A DNA stretch of 64,000 nucleotides. Source: Stutzerimonas nitrititolerans. Its GTDB lineage: Bacteria; Pseudomonadota; Gammaproteobacteria; Pseudomonadales; Pseudomonadaceae. A program made the position numbers and the translations under genes. Of the stretch, positions 8,709 to 18,688 are shown in pieces (position 1 is the stretch's first letter; every line of letters starts with the position of its first letter). The stretch covers positions 88,498-152,497 of the forward strand of contig NZ_RFFL01000013.1 in NCBI RefSeq assembly GCF_003696285.1, given 5' to 3'. The notes under the pieces are model-generated. The model saw nothing but the letters and a program-made list of their open reading frames with translations, was not told the origin of the DNA and ran no database searches.

Positions 8709-9731
8709 ATGCCGGTAAACCATGCCGCCCGCCGTGTTTTCACCCTTGCCAGCCGGCTGATCAACCGGTATCCGGGGCTGGTCGCGCTGTTCGGTTTCTG
8801 CTCCGGCATCGCCAGTTTCCTGCTGGTGGAGCGCCAGGCCGGGCTGGCCAAGGTGGTGGCGTTCGTGATGCTGGCCAGCTGGCTCTGGCTGATGCTGGAA
8901 AACAGTTTGCGCCGCAGCCTGGAACGCTGGTTCGGCTGGAAGGTGCCGCCACCGCTGTTGCGCTACGTCACCCAGATGGTCCACCAGGAAAGCCTGTTCT
9001 TCATCATTCCGTTCTTCGTCATCACCACCACCTGGAACAGCGGCCAGGCGCTGTTCACCCTACTGCTCGGCGGCGCGGCGCTGGTGTCGCTGATCGATCC
9101 GCTGTACTACAAATGGCTGACGCCGCGGCGCTGGTTGTACCTGGCCTTCCACGCGCTGACGCTGTTTGCCGTGCTGCTCACGGCGCTGCCGATCATCCTT
9201 CATCTGTCCACGCCGCAAAGCTACCAGCTGGCGCTGGGCGTGGCGCTGTTGCTGGCGCTGCCGAGCCTGGGCGTACTCTTCTCGGAATGGAACTGGAGGA
9301 GCCTGACCGGGGCGCTGTTGCTGGCCTGCGCGGTCGGGTTCGCCGGCTGGATGGGCCGTACCTGGGTACCTCCCGCCACGTTGTGGCTGGCCGATGTCGC
9401 GGTGACCACCAGCTTCGATGGCACCTCGCGCCAGCCCGGCGACCGCCTGCGCCAGGTGAGCGAGGCCGAACTGCGGGGCAACGGCCTCTACGCCTACACC
9501 GCCATCAATGCGCCACGTGGCCTCAAGGAGCGCATCTATCACGAATGGGTGCACAACGGGCGCCGTGTCGACCGTATCGCCCTCGATATCAGCGGCGGCA
9601 GAAAGGCCGGTTATCGGGCCTGGACCCACAAGCAGAACTTCCCCGAACAACCGGTCGGCAAATGGCGCGTGCGGGTGGTGACCGAAGCCGGCCAGATGAT
9701 CGGCATGCTGCGCTTCGAAGTGGTGCCTTAG
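8709..9731 (+). CDS. DUF5924/DUF2914 family membrane protein
   Basis: A 340-residue inner-membrane protein. Residues ~20-225 hold about seven hydrophobic helices; the C-terminal ~110 residues form a soluble domain (AVTTSFDGTSRQPGDRL, ERIYHEWVHNGRRVDRIALDISGG, GKWRVRVVTEAGQMIGMLRFEVV) typical of DUF2914, probably periplasmic. Function is unknown. The ATG at 8709 is chosen because the residues between 8685 and it look untranslated. The stop codon overlaps the first bases of a 109-bp palindromic element. Confidence 0.8.
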   Translation: MPVNHAARRVFTLASRLINRYPGLVALFGFCSGIASFLLVERQAGLAKVVAFVMLASWLWLMLENSLRRSLERWFGWKVPPPLLRYVTQMVHQESLFFIIPFFVITTTWNSGQALFTLLLGGAALVSLIDPLYYKWLTPRRWLYLAFHALTLFAVLLTALPIILHLSTPQSYQLALGVALLLALPSLGVLFSEWNWRSLTGALLLACAVGFAGWMGRTWVPPATLWLADVAVTTSFDGTSRQPGDRLRQVSEAELRGNGLYAYTAINAPRGLKERIYHEWVHNGRRVDRIALDISGGRKAGYRAWTHKQNFPEQPVGKWRVRVVTEAGQMIGMLRFEVVP

Positions 9732-9838
9732 GGTCTGTTGACGTTTCGCTCGCGGCCGCACCGGTGCCTGCGTCCCGCGCCTGGCCTGGCGATATTTGAC
9801 GCAGCAACGCGGCTCGCGCCGAAACGTCAACAGACCCT
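9730..9838. repeat. 109-bp element with perfect 19-bp terminal inverted repeats
   Basis: AGGGTCTGTTGACGTTTCG at 9730-9748 is repeated in perfect inverted form at 9820-9838. The 71-base core is GC-rich and codes for nothing visible. The left end overlaps the stop codon of the DUF5924 gene. Size and ends suggest a non-autonomous miniature inverted-repeat element or a large hairpin that ends transcription. No clear target duplication is seen. Confidence 0.8.
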
Positions 9839-9914
9839 GGTACCGCAGCCGAACTGCTTCGGCGCGCCGAACTCCAATCGATAGACGCGGCCAGCCCGCC
9901 ACGGGGAGATCGGC

Positions 9915-10442
9915 ATGGAATGGTGGGACATCGTTACAGGCACCATCGCCTCGGAGTTTTCCGACCTCCCTGATCTCGAGCATGCGACCCGTATTTCCCT
10001 GCGCCTGATACTGGCGGCACTGCTGGGCGGTGTGCTGGGCTATGAGCGCGAGTACAAGGGCAAGGCGGCCGGGCTGCGCACCTATATGCTGGTCTCGGTC
10101 GGCGCCGCCCTCTTCGTCCTGGTGCCACTGGAAGCCGGTATGCCGCTGGCGGATGTCTCCCGGGTGATGCAGGGCATCATCACCGGCATTGGCTTTCTCG
10201 GTGCCGGCACCATACTCAAAGGCAACTCGCCGCGCGATGTGAAAGGCCTTACCACGGCGGCGGGCATCTGGCTGACCGCGGCCATCGGTGTGGCAACGGG
10301 GTTGGGGCATGAGGCGACGGCCGTGCTGACCACCGTCTTCGCGCTGGCGATATTCAGCCTGATGGCGCGCCTGGAACGGCACGTCGCCAGAGCCGCTGCG
10401 CACAAACGCAGGAAAGATCCGGACCCCGATCGAATGCCCTGA
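9915..10442 (+). CDS. MgtC/SapB family protein
   Basis: A 175-residue inner-membrane protein with the MgtC core [41 protein letters not shown] followed by [12 protein letters not shown] and [17 protein letters not shown]: about five transmembrane helices with the conserved GxERE and GLRT motifs. Family members modulate F-ATPase or K+ homeostasis and help growth at low Mg2+ or inside host cells; no ACT-like C-terminal domain is present, so this is the short SapB-like type. GGGGAG precedes the ATG. No Mg-responsive leader could be recognised. Confidence 0.88.
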   Translation: MEWWDIVTGTIASEFSDLPDLEHATRISLRLILAALLGGVLGYEREYKGKAAGLRTYMLVSVGAALFVLVPLEAGMPLADVSRVMQGIITGIGFLGAGTILKGNSPRDVKGLTTAAGIWLTAAIGVATGLGHEATAVLTTVFALAIFSLMARLERHVARAAAHKRRKDPDPDRMP

Positions 10443-10470
10443 CCCATTCAATCATCACCAGGAGCAGCCC

Positions 10471-11790
10471 ATGCAGCACCACCATGCCCATCTGACTCTC
10501 GGCATTCTCCTGCTCGGCGTCGCCGGCTGCAGCGAAACCGCCAAGCTACCCGTGGATTCGGGTTATGGCCCGAGCCCGGTGCTTGTCGAGCCCAACCGAA
10601 CCCTGATCCCGACCGTCAATATCGCCAAGGCCGTCGGCTGGCCGGCCGGCACCCGGCCCGTTGCCGCGCCGGGCTTGCAGGTCCAGGCGTTCGCCCGCGA
10701 CCTCGACCATCCGCGCTGGCTGCACGTGCTGCCCAACGGTGACGTGCTGGTGGCCGAAAGCGATGCGCCGGCCAAGCCCGAGGGCAACCGGGGCATTCGC
10801 GGCTGGGTCATGAAGAAGGTCATGGCCCGCGCCGGCTCGGGCGGCCAGAGCGCCAATCGCATCACCCTGCTGCGCGACGAGGATGGCGACGGTACGCCCG
10901 AGGTACGCACCACTTTTCTCGAAGGGCTCAACTCGCCGTTCGGCATGGCGCTCGTCGACGATCAGCTGTACATCGCCAACACCGACGCAGTGTTGCGCTT
11001 CCCCTACGAGGAAGGTGCCACGCGAATCGATGCCAAGGGCGAGAAGGTCGTCGACCTGCCGGCCGGGCCGATCAATCATCACTGGACCAAGAACGTGATC
11101 GCCAGTCCCGACGGCTCGCGACTTTATGTCACCAGCGGCTCCAACAGCAACGTCGGCGAGAACGGCATGGCCGCCGAAGAAAATCGCGCGGCCATTCTCG
11201 AGGTCAATCCGCAAGCCAAGCGCCTGCGCCTGTTCGCCTCCGGCCTGCGCAACCCCAACGGCCTGGCCTGGCAACCGGACAGCGGCCAGCTCTGGACCAC
11301 GGTGAACGAGCGCGACGAGATCGGCAGCGACCTGGTTCCGGACTACATGACCTCGGTGCAGGATGGCGGTTTCTACGGCTGGCCCTACAGCTACTTCGGC
11401 CAGCACGTCGACCCGCGCGCCGAACCACCGCGACCGGATCTGGTGGCCAAGGCCCTGGTTCCCGATTACGCCCTGGGTGCACACACGTCCTCGATGGGCC
11501 TGGCCTTCTACGAAGGCGACCTGCTACCGGAGCGTTATCGCAACGGCGCGCTCATCGGCCAGCACGGTTCCTGGAACCGCAAGCCGCGCAGTGGCTACAA
11601 GGTGGTTTTCGTGCCGTTCAGGGATGGGCGTCCGGACGGACCCGCCGAGGACATTCTCAGCGGTTTCGTCGATAACGAGGAGCAGGCCATGGGCCGTCCG
11701 GTCGGCGTGGTGGTGGACAGCCAGGGGGCGCTGCTGGTGGCGGATGACGTGGGCGATGTCATCTGGCGCGTGACACCCAGCGACGACTGA
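10471..11790 (+). CDS. Sorbosone dehydrogenase-type (PQQ-dependent sugar dehydrogenase fold) lipoprotein
   Basis: A 439-residue exported protein with lipobox GVAGC (Cys at ~20). The body is a beta-propeller of the soluble glucose/L-sorbosone dehydrogenase superfamily: [29 protein letters not shown] blades, a DEDGDG Ca2+-binding loop, [54 protein letters not shown] and [24 protein letters not shown]-dependent oxidase acting on sugars or aldehydes in the periplasm is the usual annotation; the true substrate is unknown. It ends 6 bases before the convergent sfsA. Confidence 0.85.
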   Translation: MQHHHAHLTLGILLLGVAGCSETAKLPVDSGYGPSPVLVEPNRTLIPTVNIAKAVGWPAGTRPVAAPGLQVQAFARDLDHPRWLHVLPNGDVLVAESDAPAKPEGNRGIRGWVMKKVMARAGSGGQSANRITLLRDEDGDGTPEVRTTFLEGLNSPFGMALVDDQLYIANTDAVLRFPYEEGATRIDAKGEKVVDLPAGPINHHWTKNVIASPDGSRLYVTSGSNSNVGENGMAAEENRAAILEVNPQAKRLRLFASGLRNPNGLAWQPDSGQLWTTVNERDEIGSDLVPDYMTSVQDGGFYGWPYSYFGQHVDPRAEPPRPDLVAKALVPDYALGAHTSSMGLAFYEGDLLPERYRNGALIGQHGSWNRKPRSGYKVVFVPFRDGRPDGPAEDILSGFVDNEEQAMGRPVGVVVDSQGALLVADDVGDVIWRVTPSDD

Positions 11791-11796
11791 GGCGAT

Positions 11797-12504
11797 TCAG
11801 AGAATCACCGGCAGCCGCCGGGACAGACGAATCTCCTCGGGCGAAATCTCCACACCATAGGCCAGCACCTCGACGCCCGCCGCCACCGCCTCGCGCAATG
11901 CCGCGGCGTACAGCGGGTCGATCTCGCTGGCCGGCCGCACCGCCTCGATACCGGTCAGGTTCACGCAATACAGCTGCACCGCGCGGACGCCATCGCGCGC
12001 CAGTGCCGCCAGCTCGCGCAGATGTTTCGCGCCGCGTAGCGTGACCGCATCGGGAAAGGCCGCCACCGCGGTATCGCCGAAGCCCAGGGTGACGCTCTTC
12101 ACCTCGACGTAAGCCGGACCTGCGGGATAGTCCAGACGAAAGTCCACCCGGCTGTTCTCCAGACCGTAGGCCACTTCGCGCCTGAGCGCGGTGAACCCCG
12201 CCAGCTCCTCGATCACGCCACCCAGCAGCGCCTCCTCCACCAGGCGATTGGCCCGCGCGGTATTTACGCAGGCCAGGCGCCCCTGAGGGGTTTCCACCAG
12301 CTCCCAGGTGCCCGGCAGCTTGCGCCTGGGATCGTTGCTGCGCTGAAACCAGACGCGCGCGCCCTCGCCCATGCAGTTGAGCATCGAGCCGGTATTGGGG
12401 CAGTGGATGCACAGTGCCTCGCCGGCGTCGCTGACGATATCGGCGAGAAAGCGTTTGTAGCGACGTACCAGCCGGCCCGCCTCCAGCGGTGTGGAAAAGC
12501 GCAT
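11797..12504 (-). CDS. sfsA: Sugar fermentation stimulation protein SfsA (nuclease-like)
   Basis: A 235-residue protein beginning [22 protein letters not shown], with the SfsA segments [21 protein letters not shown] and the nuclease-like [19 protein letters not shown] (D...E-x-K). It binds DNA in E. coli and is now viewed as a PD-(D/E)XK nuclease-fold protein; its physiological role is unsettled. The ATG shares its A with the TGA of the upstream aminotransferase gene (TGATG), implying translational coupling. Confidence 0.93.
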   Translation of the reverse strand: MRFSTPLEAGRLVRRYKRFLADIVSDAGEALCIHCPNTGSMLNCMGEGARVWFQRSNDPRRKLPGTWELVETPQGRLACVNTARANRLVEEALLGGVIEELAGFTALRREVAYGLENSRVDFRLDYPAGPAYVEVKSVTLGFGDTAVAAFPDAVTLRGAKHLRELAALARDGVRAVQLYCVNLTGIEAVRPASEIDPLYAAALREAVAAGVEVLAYGVEISPEEIRLSRRLPVIL

Positions 12505-13676
12505 CAGCCTTGCCAGCTTTGCAGGCCACGGGCGATACGCTCGACCGCCTGTTCCAGGCGCGGCAGATCCTGGGTATAGGCGAAACGTACATGGTGCCCG
12601 GCCTGGTGACGGCCAAAATCCAGCCCCGGGGTGATGGCCACGAACTGGGTTTCCAGCATGTGCCGGCAAAAGGCGAAGGCATCGCCGCCGAAAGAGCTGA
12701 TATCGGCGTAAAGGTAGAAAGCGCCTTCCGGCACCACGGCGATATTGAAGCCCAGCTCGCGCAAGGCCGGCAGCAGGAAATCGCGGCGGCGGGCGAACTC
12801 GGCGCGGCGGGCCTCGAGGATTTCCAGCGTGGCCGGCTCGAAACAGGCCAGCGCCGCATGCTGGGCCATGCTCGGGGCACTGATGTAGAGGTTCTGCGCC
12901 AGCTTTTCCAGCTCGGGCACCGCATCGGCCGGCGCCACCAACCAGCCCAGGCGCCAGCCGGTCATGCCGAAGTACTTGGAGAAGCTGTTGAGCACGAAGG
13001 CATCGTCATCGACCTCCAGCACGCTGGCGGCGTCGCAGCCGTAGGTCAGGCCGTGATAGATCTCGTCCACGACCAGATGGCCGCCACGGGCTTTCAGCGC
13101 GCCGGACAGTTCGGCCAGCTCGTCACGGCTCAGCACCGTACCGGTGGGGTTGGCGGGCGAGGCGACCAGGGCGCCGACGCAATCGCGGTCCCAGTGTCGT
13201 TCGACCAGGTCGGCATTGAGCTGATAGCGCACCTCCGGGCCTACCGGCACCAGTTGCGCGGCGCCCTCGATCAGCCGCAGAAAGTGCCGATTGCAGGGAT
13301 AGCCGGGGTCCGCCAGCAGCCAATGCTTGCCCGGATCGACCAGCAGGCTGCTGGCCAGCAACAAGGCGCCGGAACCGCCGGGAGTAATCAGCACGCGTTC
13401 GGGGTCAATAGAAGCCTGATAGCGTTGCTCGTAGAACCGCGCGATCGCCTCCCTGAGCCGAGGCAGCCCTCGGGCCGCGGTGTAGCGCGTGTGTCCGGCG
13501 GCCAGTGCGGCCTGTCCGGCGGCGACGATGGGCGCAGCGGTGGTGAAGTCCGGTTCGCCTATTTCCAGGTGAATGACGTCACGTCCCAGCGCCTGCAATT
13601 CATTGGCTCGCGACAGCAGCGCCATGACGTGAAAGGGTTCGATTGCGCGACTACGAGCGCTATAAGACGAGGTCAT
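12504..13676 (-). CDS. Class I/II PLP-dependent aminotransferase
   Basis: A 390-residue fold-type I aminotransferase. Visible are the substrate-binding [14 protein letters not shown] (176-180), VVDEIYHGL (Asp204, Tyr207), and [15 protein letters not shown] with the Schiff-base Lys234. The sequence belongs to the large AspC/AlaC/KBL-like group; substrate specificity cannot be read. It is the first gene of a two-gene unit with sfsA and divergent from dksA. Confidence 0.9.
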   Translation of the reverse strand: MTSSYSARSRAIEPFHVMALLSRANELQALGRDVIHLEIGEPDFTTAAPIVAAGQAALAAGHTRYTAARGLPRLREAIARFYEQRYQASIDPERVLITPGGSGALLLASSLLVDPGKHWLLADPGYPCNRHFLRLIEGAAQLVPVGPEVRYQLNADLVERHWDRDCVGALVASPANPTGTVLSRDELAELSGALKARGGHLVVDEIYHGLTYGCDAASVLEVDDDAFVLNSFSKYFGMTGWRLGWLVAPADAVPELEKLAQNLYISAPSMAQHAALACFEPATLEILEARRAEFARRRDFLLPALRELGFNIAVVPEGAFYLYADISSFGGDAFAFCRHMLETQFVAITPGLDFGRHQAGHHVRFAYTQDLPRLEQAVERIARGLQSWQG

Positions 13677-13868
13677 CTGACCTTCCCTATGAGTACAAAA
13701 CGTGAATTCTACCGAAGGTCCCTGTCACACCGCAGCCACCGTCCTATCGAGGAGTAGCGCACCCCGATACGATCTGGTAAGTTCGCCCGCTTGCAGCCGC
13801 AGGGCCGGCACGGGTCGGCAGAGGGACTCATCATCCTGCGCAATGGACATAGCGAGAGGCGTTCATCC

Positions 13869-14315
13869 ATGCCCATTACTAAAACTACACCTACAAGCAA
13901 TCAACTGGTCCGCGCCTTTGAGCCCTATAAGGAAACCAAGGGCGAGGAATACATGAGCGACAAGATGCGCGCTCACTTCACCGCCATCCTCAACAAGTGG
14001 AAGCAGGAGCTGATGGAGGAAGTCGATCGTACCGTGCATCACATGCAGGACGAAGCGGCCAACTTCCCCGATCCGGCCGACCGCGCCAGCCAGGAAGAAG
14101 AGTTCAGCCTGGAACTGCGCGCCCGTGATCGCGAGCGCAAGCTGATCAAGAAGATCGACGAGACGCTGCAGCTGATCGAAGACAACGAATACGGCTGGTG
14201 CGATTCCTGCGGCGTCGAGATCGGCATTCGCCGTCTGGAAGCCCGCCCCACCGCCACGCTCTGCATCGACTGCAAGACGCTGGCGGAGATCAAGGAAAAA
14301 CAGCTGGGATCCTGA
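13869..14315 (+). CDS. dksA: RNA polymerase-binding transcription factor DksA
   Basis: A 148-residue secondary-channel factor that works with ppGpp in the stringent response. It has the coiled coil with tip residues Asp68 and Asp71 (DPADRAS) and the four-Cys zinc finger C111, C114, C132, C135. The ATG at 13869 gives the length known for pseudomonad DksA; an in-frame upstream codon would add 26 unlikely residues. It is followed by a terminator and then gluQ, the order known in Pseudomonas and enterobacteria. Confidence 0.97.
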   Translation: MPITKTTPTSNQLVRAFEPYKETKGEEYMSDKMRAHFTAILNKWKQELMEEVDRTVHHMQDEAANFPDPADRASQEEEFSLELRARDRERKLIKKIDETLQLIEDNEYGWCDSCGVEIGIRRLEARPTATLCIDCKTLAEIKEKQLGS

Positions 14316-14325
14316 TCCCGCAAAC

Positions 14326-14350
14326 GGGGCGCTTCGGCGCCCCGCTTCGT
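14326..14350 (+). terminator. dksA-gluQ intergenic terminator
   Basis: A perfect stem GGGGCGC/GCGCCCC with a stable TTCG tetraloop is followed by GCTTCGTTT, a weak T tract. Partial read-through into gluQ is likely. Confidence 0.75.
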
Positions 14351-14411
14351 TTCAGCCTGGCGCCATACCTGACTGCCGCTTTATCCCGCCTCATCCGAGC
14401 CGGACCCCGCC

Positions 14412-15308
14412 ATGCCCTCATCCGCTTCGCCTTCCTATATAGGTCGCTTCGCACCGACACCCAGCGGCCATCTGCATTTCGGCTCGCTGATCGCCGCCCT
14501 CGCCTCCTACCTGGATGCCCGCGCCGTTGGCGGTCGCTGGCTGCTGCGCATGGAGGATCTCGATCCGCCACGGGAAATGCCCGGAGCGCAGGCGGCCATC
14601 GTCGAAAGCCTGCAACGCTACGGCTTCGAATGGGATGGCGAAATGCAGCGCCAGAGCGACCGACATGACGCCTATGAAGAGGTGATCGAACGCCTGCTGC
14701 GGGCCGGGCTGGCCTATCCGTGCGTCTGTTCGCGCAAGCAGCTGGAAGCCCACCCCGGCGCCTATCCGGGCTTCTGTCGCGACGCCAACCAGCCCAAGGA
14801 AGACGCCGCGATCCGCCTGCGTGTACCGAACCTGGAATACGGTTTCACCGACCGTGTCCAGGGCGAATACCGCCAGCATCTGGGGCGTGAAGTCGGCGAC
14901 TTCGTGATTCGCCGTCGCGATGGCCTGTTCGCCTATCAGTTGGCCGTGGTGCTGGATGACGCCTGGCAGGGCGTGACCGACGTGGTACGCGGCGCCGACC
15001 TGCTCGACTCGACGCCGCGCCAGTTGTACCTGCAGGAACTGCTCGGCCTGCCACAGCCGCGCTACCTGCACGTACCACTGATCATCCAGCCGGACGGCCA
15101 CAAACTGGGCAAGCGCTATCGCTCGCCCCCCCTGCAACCGGCCGAAGCCACGCCGTTGCTGCTTCGCGCATTGCGCGCCCTCGGTCAGCCGACCGCCACC
15201 GAACTGAGCGACGCCCTGCCCGGCGAAGTGCTGGCCTGGGCGATCCCGCGCTGGAATGCCGACAGAATCCCTCGAACCCGCACCCTGGCCGAAGCGCAGC
15301 TGCGCTGA
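14412..15308 (+). CDS. gluQ: Glutamyl-queuosine tRNA(Asp) synthetase
   Basis: A 298-residue truncated homologue of glutamyl-tRNA synthetase that attaches glutamate to queuosine 34 of tRNA(Asp). It has the HIGH-like GRFAPTPSGHLHFGSL, KMSKS-like KLGKRY, the Zn-binding Cys region CVCSRKQLEAH...GFCRD, and lacks the anticodon-binding domain, all typical of GluQRS. It sits downstream of dksA as in relatives. A palindromic heptamer repeat begins at its stop codon. Confidence 0.95.
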   Translation: MPSSASPSYIGRFAPTPSGHLHFGSLIAALASYLDARAVGGRWLLRMEDLDPPREMPGAQAAIVESLQRYGFEWDGEMQRQSDRHDAYEEVIERLLRAGLAYPCVCSRKQLEAHPGAYPGFCRDANQPKEDAAIRLRVPNLEYGFTDRVQGEYRQHLGREVGDFVIRRRDGLFAYQLAVVLDDAWQGVTDVVRGADLLDSTPRQLYLQELLGLPQPRYLHVPLIIQPDGHKLGKRYRSPPLQPAEATPLLLRALRALGQPTATELSDALPGEVLAWAIPRWNADRIPRTRTLAEAQLR

Positions 15309-15376
15309 AAGCTGGAAGCGAATCCCTGTGAGGCCTGGCGCTTATGGCTTCGAGCTTTCAGCTTCAAGCTTCCAGC
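15305..15376. repeat. Intergenic palindromic heptamer repeat, copy A
   Basis: CTGAAAGCT and GCTGGAAGC at 15305-15319 pair with AGCTTTCAG and GCTTCCAGC at 15354-15376. The arms are made of degenerate AGCTGGA heptamers. The same design recurs at 34548 and 36368. Confidence 0.7.
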
Positions 15377-15418
15377 GGCTTCCTTTACCATCCCCCCACT
15401 TACGACACGAGTTCCAGC

Positions 15419-15595
15419 ATGTACATCTACCGACTGGTATTGCTCCTGGTGGTGGGGATCTATCTGTTCTCCCCGGCGATCATGGATTGGTGGATCGATC
15501 CCAACGGTGCCTGGTATCGCCCCTACCTGCTGTGGCTGATTCTCATCGTGGTGACCTTCATTCTTCAGAGCCAGCGCGATGCCGACGAGCTTTAG
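15419..15595 (+). CDS. cbrX: Small membrane protein CbrX
   Basis: A 58-residue protein with two hydrophobic helices (MYIYRLVLLLVVGIYLFSP and YLLWLILIVVTFILQ) separated by DWWIDPNGAWYRP. It overlaps the start of cbrA by 17 bases, which points to translational coupling. A small gene in this position is known in Pseudomonas as cbrX, co-expressed with cbrA. Biochemical function is unknown; a role in setting CbrA levels or membrane insertion is an inference. Confidence 0.8.
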   Translation: MYIYRLVLLLVVGIYLFSPAIMDWWIDPNGAWYRPYLLWLILIVVTFILQSQRDADEL

Positions 15596-18533
15596 CCTCA
15601 GCCACCTGATCCTGATCAGCGCCGCCTACCTGCTACTGCTGTTCGGGGTGGCCTGGGTCAGCGAGCGTGGTCTGATCCCGCGCTGGATCATCCGCCACCC
15701 GCTGACCTACACCCTGTCGCTCGGCGTCTATGCCAGCGCCTGGGCCTTCTATGGCACCGTCGGGCTGGCCTATCAGTACGGCTACGGCTTTCTGGCTACC
15801 TATCTCGGTGTCTGCGGCGCCTTCCTGCTGGCGCCGGTGCTGCTTTATCCGATCCTGCGCGTCACCCGCACCTATCAGCTGGCGTCCCTGGCGGACCTGT
15901 TCGCCTTTCGCTTTCGCAGTACCTGGGCCGGCGCGCTGACCACGGTGGTGATGCTGGTCGGCATGCTGCCGCTGCTGGCACTGCAGATCCAGGCAGTCGC
16001 GGACGCCATCGGCATCCTCACGCATGAACCGCTGCAGGAGCGGGTGGCGCTGGGCTATTGCGTGATGATCATGCTCTTCACCATCCTCTTCGGCGCGCGG
16101 CATATCGCGACGCGGGAGAAGCACGAGGGCCTGGTCTTCGCCATTGCGTTCGAATCCATCGTCAAGCTCGTGACCTTCAGCGCCATCGGCCTGTATGCGC
16201 TCTACGTCGTGTTCGGCGGCCCCGTGCAACTGGAGATCTGGCTGTTGCAGAACCAGTCCGCCCTCCAGGCGCTGCACACCCCGCTGCAGGAAGGCCCCTG
16301 GCGCACCCTGCTGCTGGTGTTCTTCGCCTCGGCCATCGTCATGCCGCACATGTACCACATGACCTTCGCCGAGAACCTCAACCCGCGTGCCCTGGTCAGC
16401 GCCAGCTGGGGCCTGCCGCTGTACCTGCTATTGATGAGCCTAGCGGTGCCGTTGATTCTCTGGGCCGGGCTCAAGCTGGGCGTCAGCACCAACCCCGAAT
16501 ATTTCACCCTCGGCCTGGGGCTCACCGCGCAAAGCGAAGCGCTGACGCTGCTCGCCTTCGTCGGCGGCCTGTCCGCCTCCAGCGGGCTGATCATCGTCAG
16601 CACCCTGGCGTTGTCGGGCATGGCGCTCAACCACCTGGTGCTGCCGCTCTATCAGCCGCCCACCGAAGGCAACATCTACCGCTGGCTGAAATGGACCCGG
16701 CGCAGCCTGATCCTGACCATCATCATGGCCGGTTACGGTTTCTACCTGCTGCTGGGCGCCGAGCAGGACCTGTCGAACCTGGGCATCGTCGCCTTCGTCG
16801 CGACCCTGCAGTTCCTCCCCGGCGTACTGTCGGTGCTGTACTGGCCCTCGGCCAACCGCCGTGGCTACATCGCCGGTCTGCTGGCGGGCATCGCCGTCTG
16901 GGTGGTGACCATGCTGCTGCCGCTGGTCGGCAATCTGGATGGCATCTACATTCCGCTGTTCAACGTCGTCTACGTCCTCGATGACACCAGCTGGCACCTG
17001 GCGGCGATCGCCTCGCTAGCGGTCAACGTGCTGGCCTTTTCCCTGTTCTCGCTGTTCACCGAGACCAGCGCCGAGGAACAGAGCGCCGCCGAAGCCTGTG
17101 CCGTGGAGAACATCCGCCGCCCGCAGCGGCGCGAACTGACCGCCACCTCACCGCAGGAATTCGCCGAACAGTTGGCCAAACCACTGGGCGGCAAGACCGC
17201 GCAACGGGAAGTCGAGCAGGCGCTGCGCGACCTGCAGCTGCCCTTCGACGAGCACCGGCCCTACGCGCTGCGCCGCCTGCGCGACCGGATCGAGGCGAAC
17301 CTCTCCGGCCTGATGGGGCCGAGCGTCGCCCAAGACATCGTCGAGAATTTCCTGCCTTACAAGAATGGCGCCGAGGGCTACGTTACCGAGGACATCCATT
17401 TCATCGAGAACCGCCTGGAGGAGTATCACTCGCGCCTGACCGGCCTGGCGGCTGAACTCGACGCCCTGCGCCGTTACCACCGGCAGACCCTGCAGGACCT
17501 GCCCATGGGTGTGTGTTCGCTGGCCAAGGACCAGGAAGTGCTGATGTGGAACCGCGCGCTGGAAGAGCTCACCGGGATTGCCGCGCTGCAGGTGGTCGGC
17601 TCGCGCCTGACCACCATCGACGAGCCCTGGCGCAGCCTGCTGACGGAGTTCATCCAGCAACCCGACGAACACCTGCACAAGCAACGCCTCTCCCTGGATG
17701 GCGACACCCGCTGGCTGAACCTGCACAAGGCGGCCATCGACGAACCGCTGGCGCCGGGCAACAGCGGCCTGGTGCTGCTGATCGAGGACCTGACCGAAAC
17801 CCAGGTGCTCGAAGACCGGCTGGTGCATTCCGAGCGCCTGGCCAGCATCGGTCGCCTGGCCGCCGGGGTCGCCCACGAGATCGGCAACCCCATCACCGGC
17901 ATCGCCTGCCTGGCGCAGAATCTGCGCGAGGAGCGCGAAGCCGACGCGGAGATCGGCGAGATCAGCAGCCAGATCATCGAGCAGACCAAGCGGGTGTCGC
18001 GCATCGTCCAGTCGCTGATGAGCTTCGCCCATGCCGGCGGGCGCCAGCACAACCTGTATCCGGTGTCCCTCGCCGAAATCACCCAGGATGCCATCGGCCT
18101 GCTTTCGCTCAACCGCCGCACCACCGAAGTGCAGTATTTCAACCTCTGCGATCCGCAGCATCTGGCCGAAGGTGACCCTCAGCGGCTCGCTCAGGTGCTG
18201 ATCAACCTGCTTTCCAACGCCCGCGACGCCTCGCAACCGGGCGGGATCATCCGCATTCACAGCGAAGTCTCCGAACAGACCGTCTACCTGATCGTCGAGG
18301 ACGAAGGCAGCGGCATCCCCAAGGCGGTCCAGGACAAGCTGTTCGAGCCTTTCTACACCACCAAGGACCCCGGCGAGGGGACTGGCCTGGGCCTTGCGCT
18401 GGTCTATTCCATCGTGGAAGAGCATTATGGCCAGATCAATATCGACAGCCCGACAGATCCCGAAACCCAACGCGGCACCCGTTTCCGGATTACCCTGCCG
18501 AGGTATGTCGAAGCCGCGAACAGCGTAAGTTGA
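15579..18533 (+). CDS. cbrA: Sensor histidine kinase CbrA with transporter domain
   Basis: A 984-residue sensor that phosphorylates CbrB and controls carbon/nitrogen balance and, through CrcZ, catabolite repression. Residues 1-~500 form an SLC5/SSSF-type transporter domain with about 13 helices, able to move histidine in other pseudomonads. A STAC-like linker and a PAS region (~645-750, TLQDLPMGVCSLAKDQEVLMWN) follow. HisKA comes next with the H-box ASIGRLAAGVAHEIGNP (His ~766), then HATPase_c with N box INLLSNARDAS, DEGSGIPK and GEGTGLGLAL. The start overlaps cbrX. Confidence 0.97.
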   Translation: MPTSFSLSHLILISAAYLLLLFGVAWVSERGLIPRWIIRHPLTYTLSLGVYASAWAFYGTVGLAYQYGYGFLATYLGVCGAFLLAPVLLYPILRVTRTYQLASLADLFAFRFRSTWAGALTTVVMLVGMLPLLALQIQAVADAIGILTHEPLQERVALGYCVMIMLFTILFGARHIATREKHEGLVFAIAFESIVKLVTFSAIGLYALYVVFGGPVQLEIWLLQNQSALQALHTPLQEGPWRTLLLVFFASAIVMPHMYHMTFAENLNPRALVSASWGLPLYLLLMSLAVPLILWAGLKLGVSTNPEYFTLGLGLTAQSEALTLLAFVGGLSASSGLIIVSTLALSGMALNHLVLPLYQPPTEGNIYRWLKWTRRSLILTIIMAGYGFYLLLGAEQDLSNLGIVAFVATLQFLPGVLSVLYWPSANRRGYIAGLLAGIAVWVVTMLLPLVGNLDGIYIPLFNVVYVLDDTSWHLAAIASLAVNVLAFSLFSLFTETSAEEQSAAEACAVENIRRPQRRELTATSPQEFAEQLAKPLGGKTAQREVEQALRDLQLPFDEHRPYALRRLRDRIEANLSGLMGPSVAQDIVENFLPYKNGAEGYVTEDIHFIENRLEEYHSRLTGLAAELDALRRYHRQTLQDLPMGVCSLAKDQEVLMWNRALEELTGIAALQVVGSRLTTIDEPWRSLLTEFIQQPDEHLHKQRLSLDGDTRWLNLHKAAIDEPLAPGNSGLVLLIEDLTETQVLEDRLVHSERLASIGRLAAGVAHEIGNPITGIACLAQNLREEREADAEIGEISSQIIEQTKRVSRIVQSLMSFAHAGGRQHNLYPVSLAEITQDAIGLLSLNRRTTEVQYFNLCDPQHLAEGDPQRLAQVLINLLSNARDASQPGGIIRIHSEVSEQTVYLIVEDEGSGIPKAVQDKLFEPFYTTKDPGEGTGLGLALVYSIVEEHYGQINIDSPTDPETQRGTRFRITLPRYVEAANSVS

Positions 18534-18688
18534 AGAGGCGATCACAGAAAATCTGCCCAAAGCAAGCCGTTGCATAACGGCGAACGGCCTGACGGCAGCG
18601 ACATCTCGAGTGCTTGCACTGTCGCAGCCGGTCAGCGCCGCCGCCGGCAACGGCCCGTAGCCGCCTCCAGACCGTCGAGAGAGTTCTG

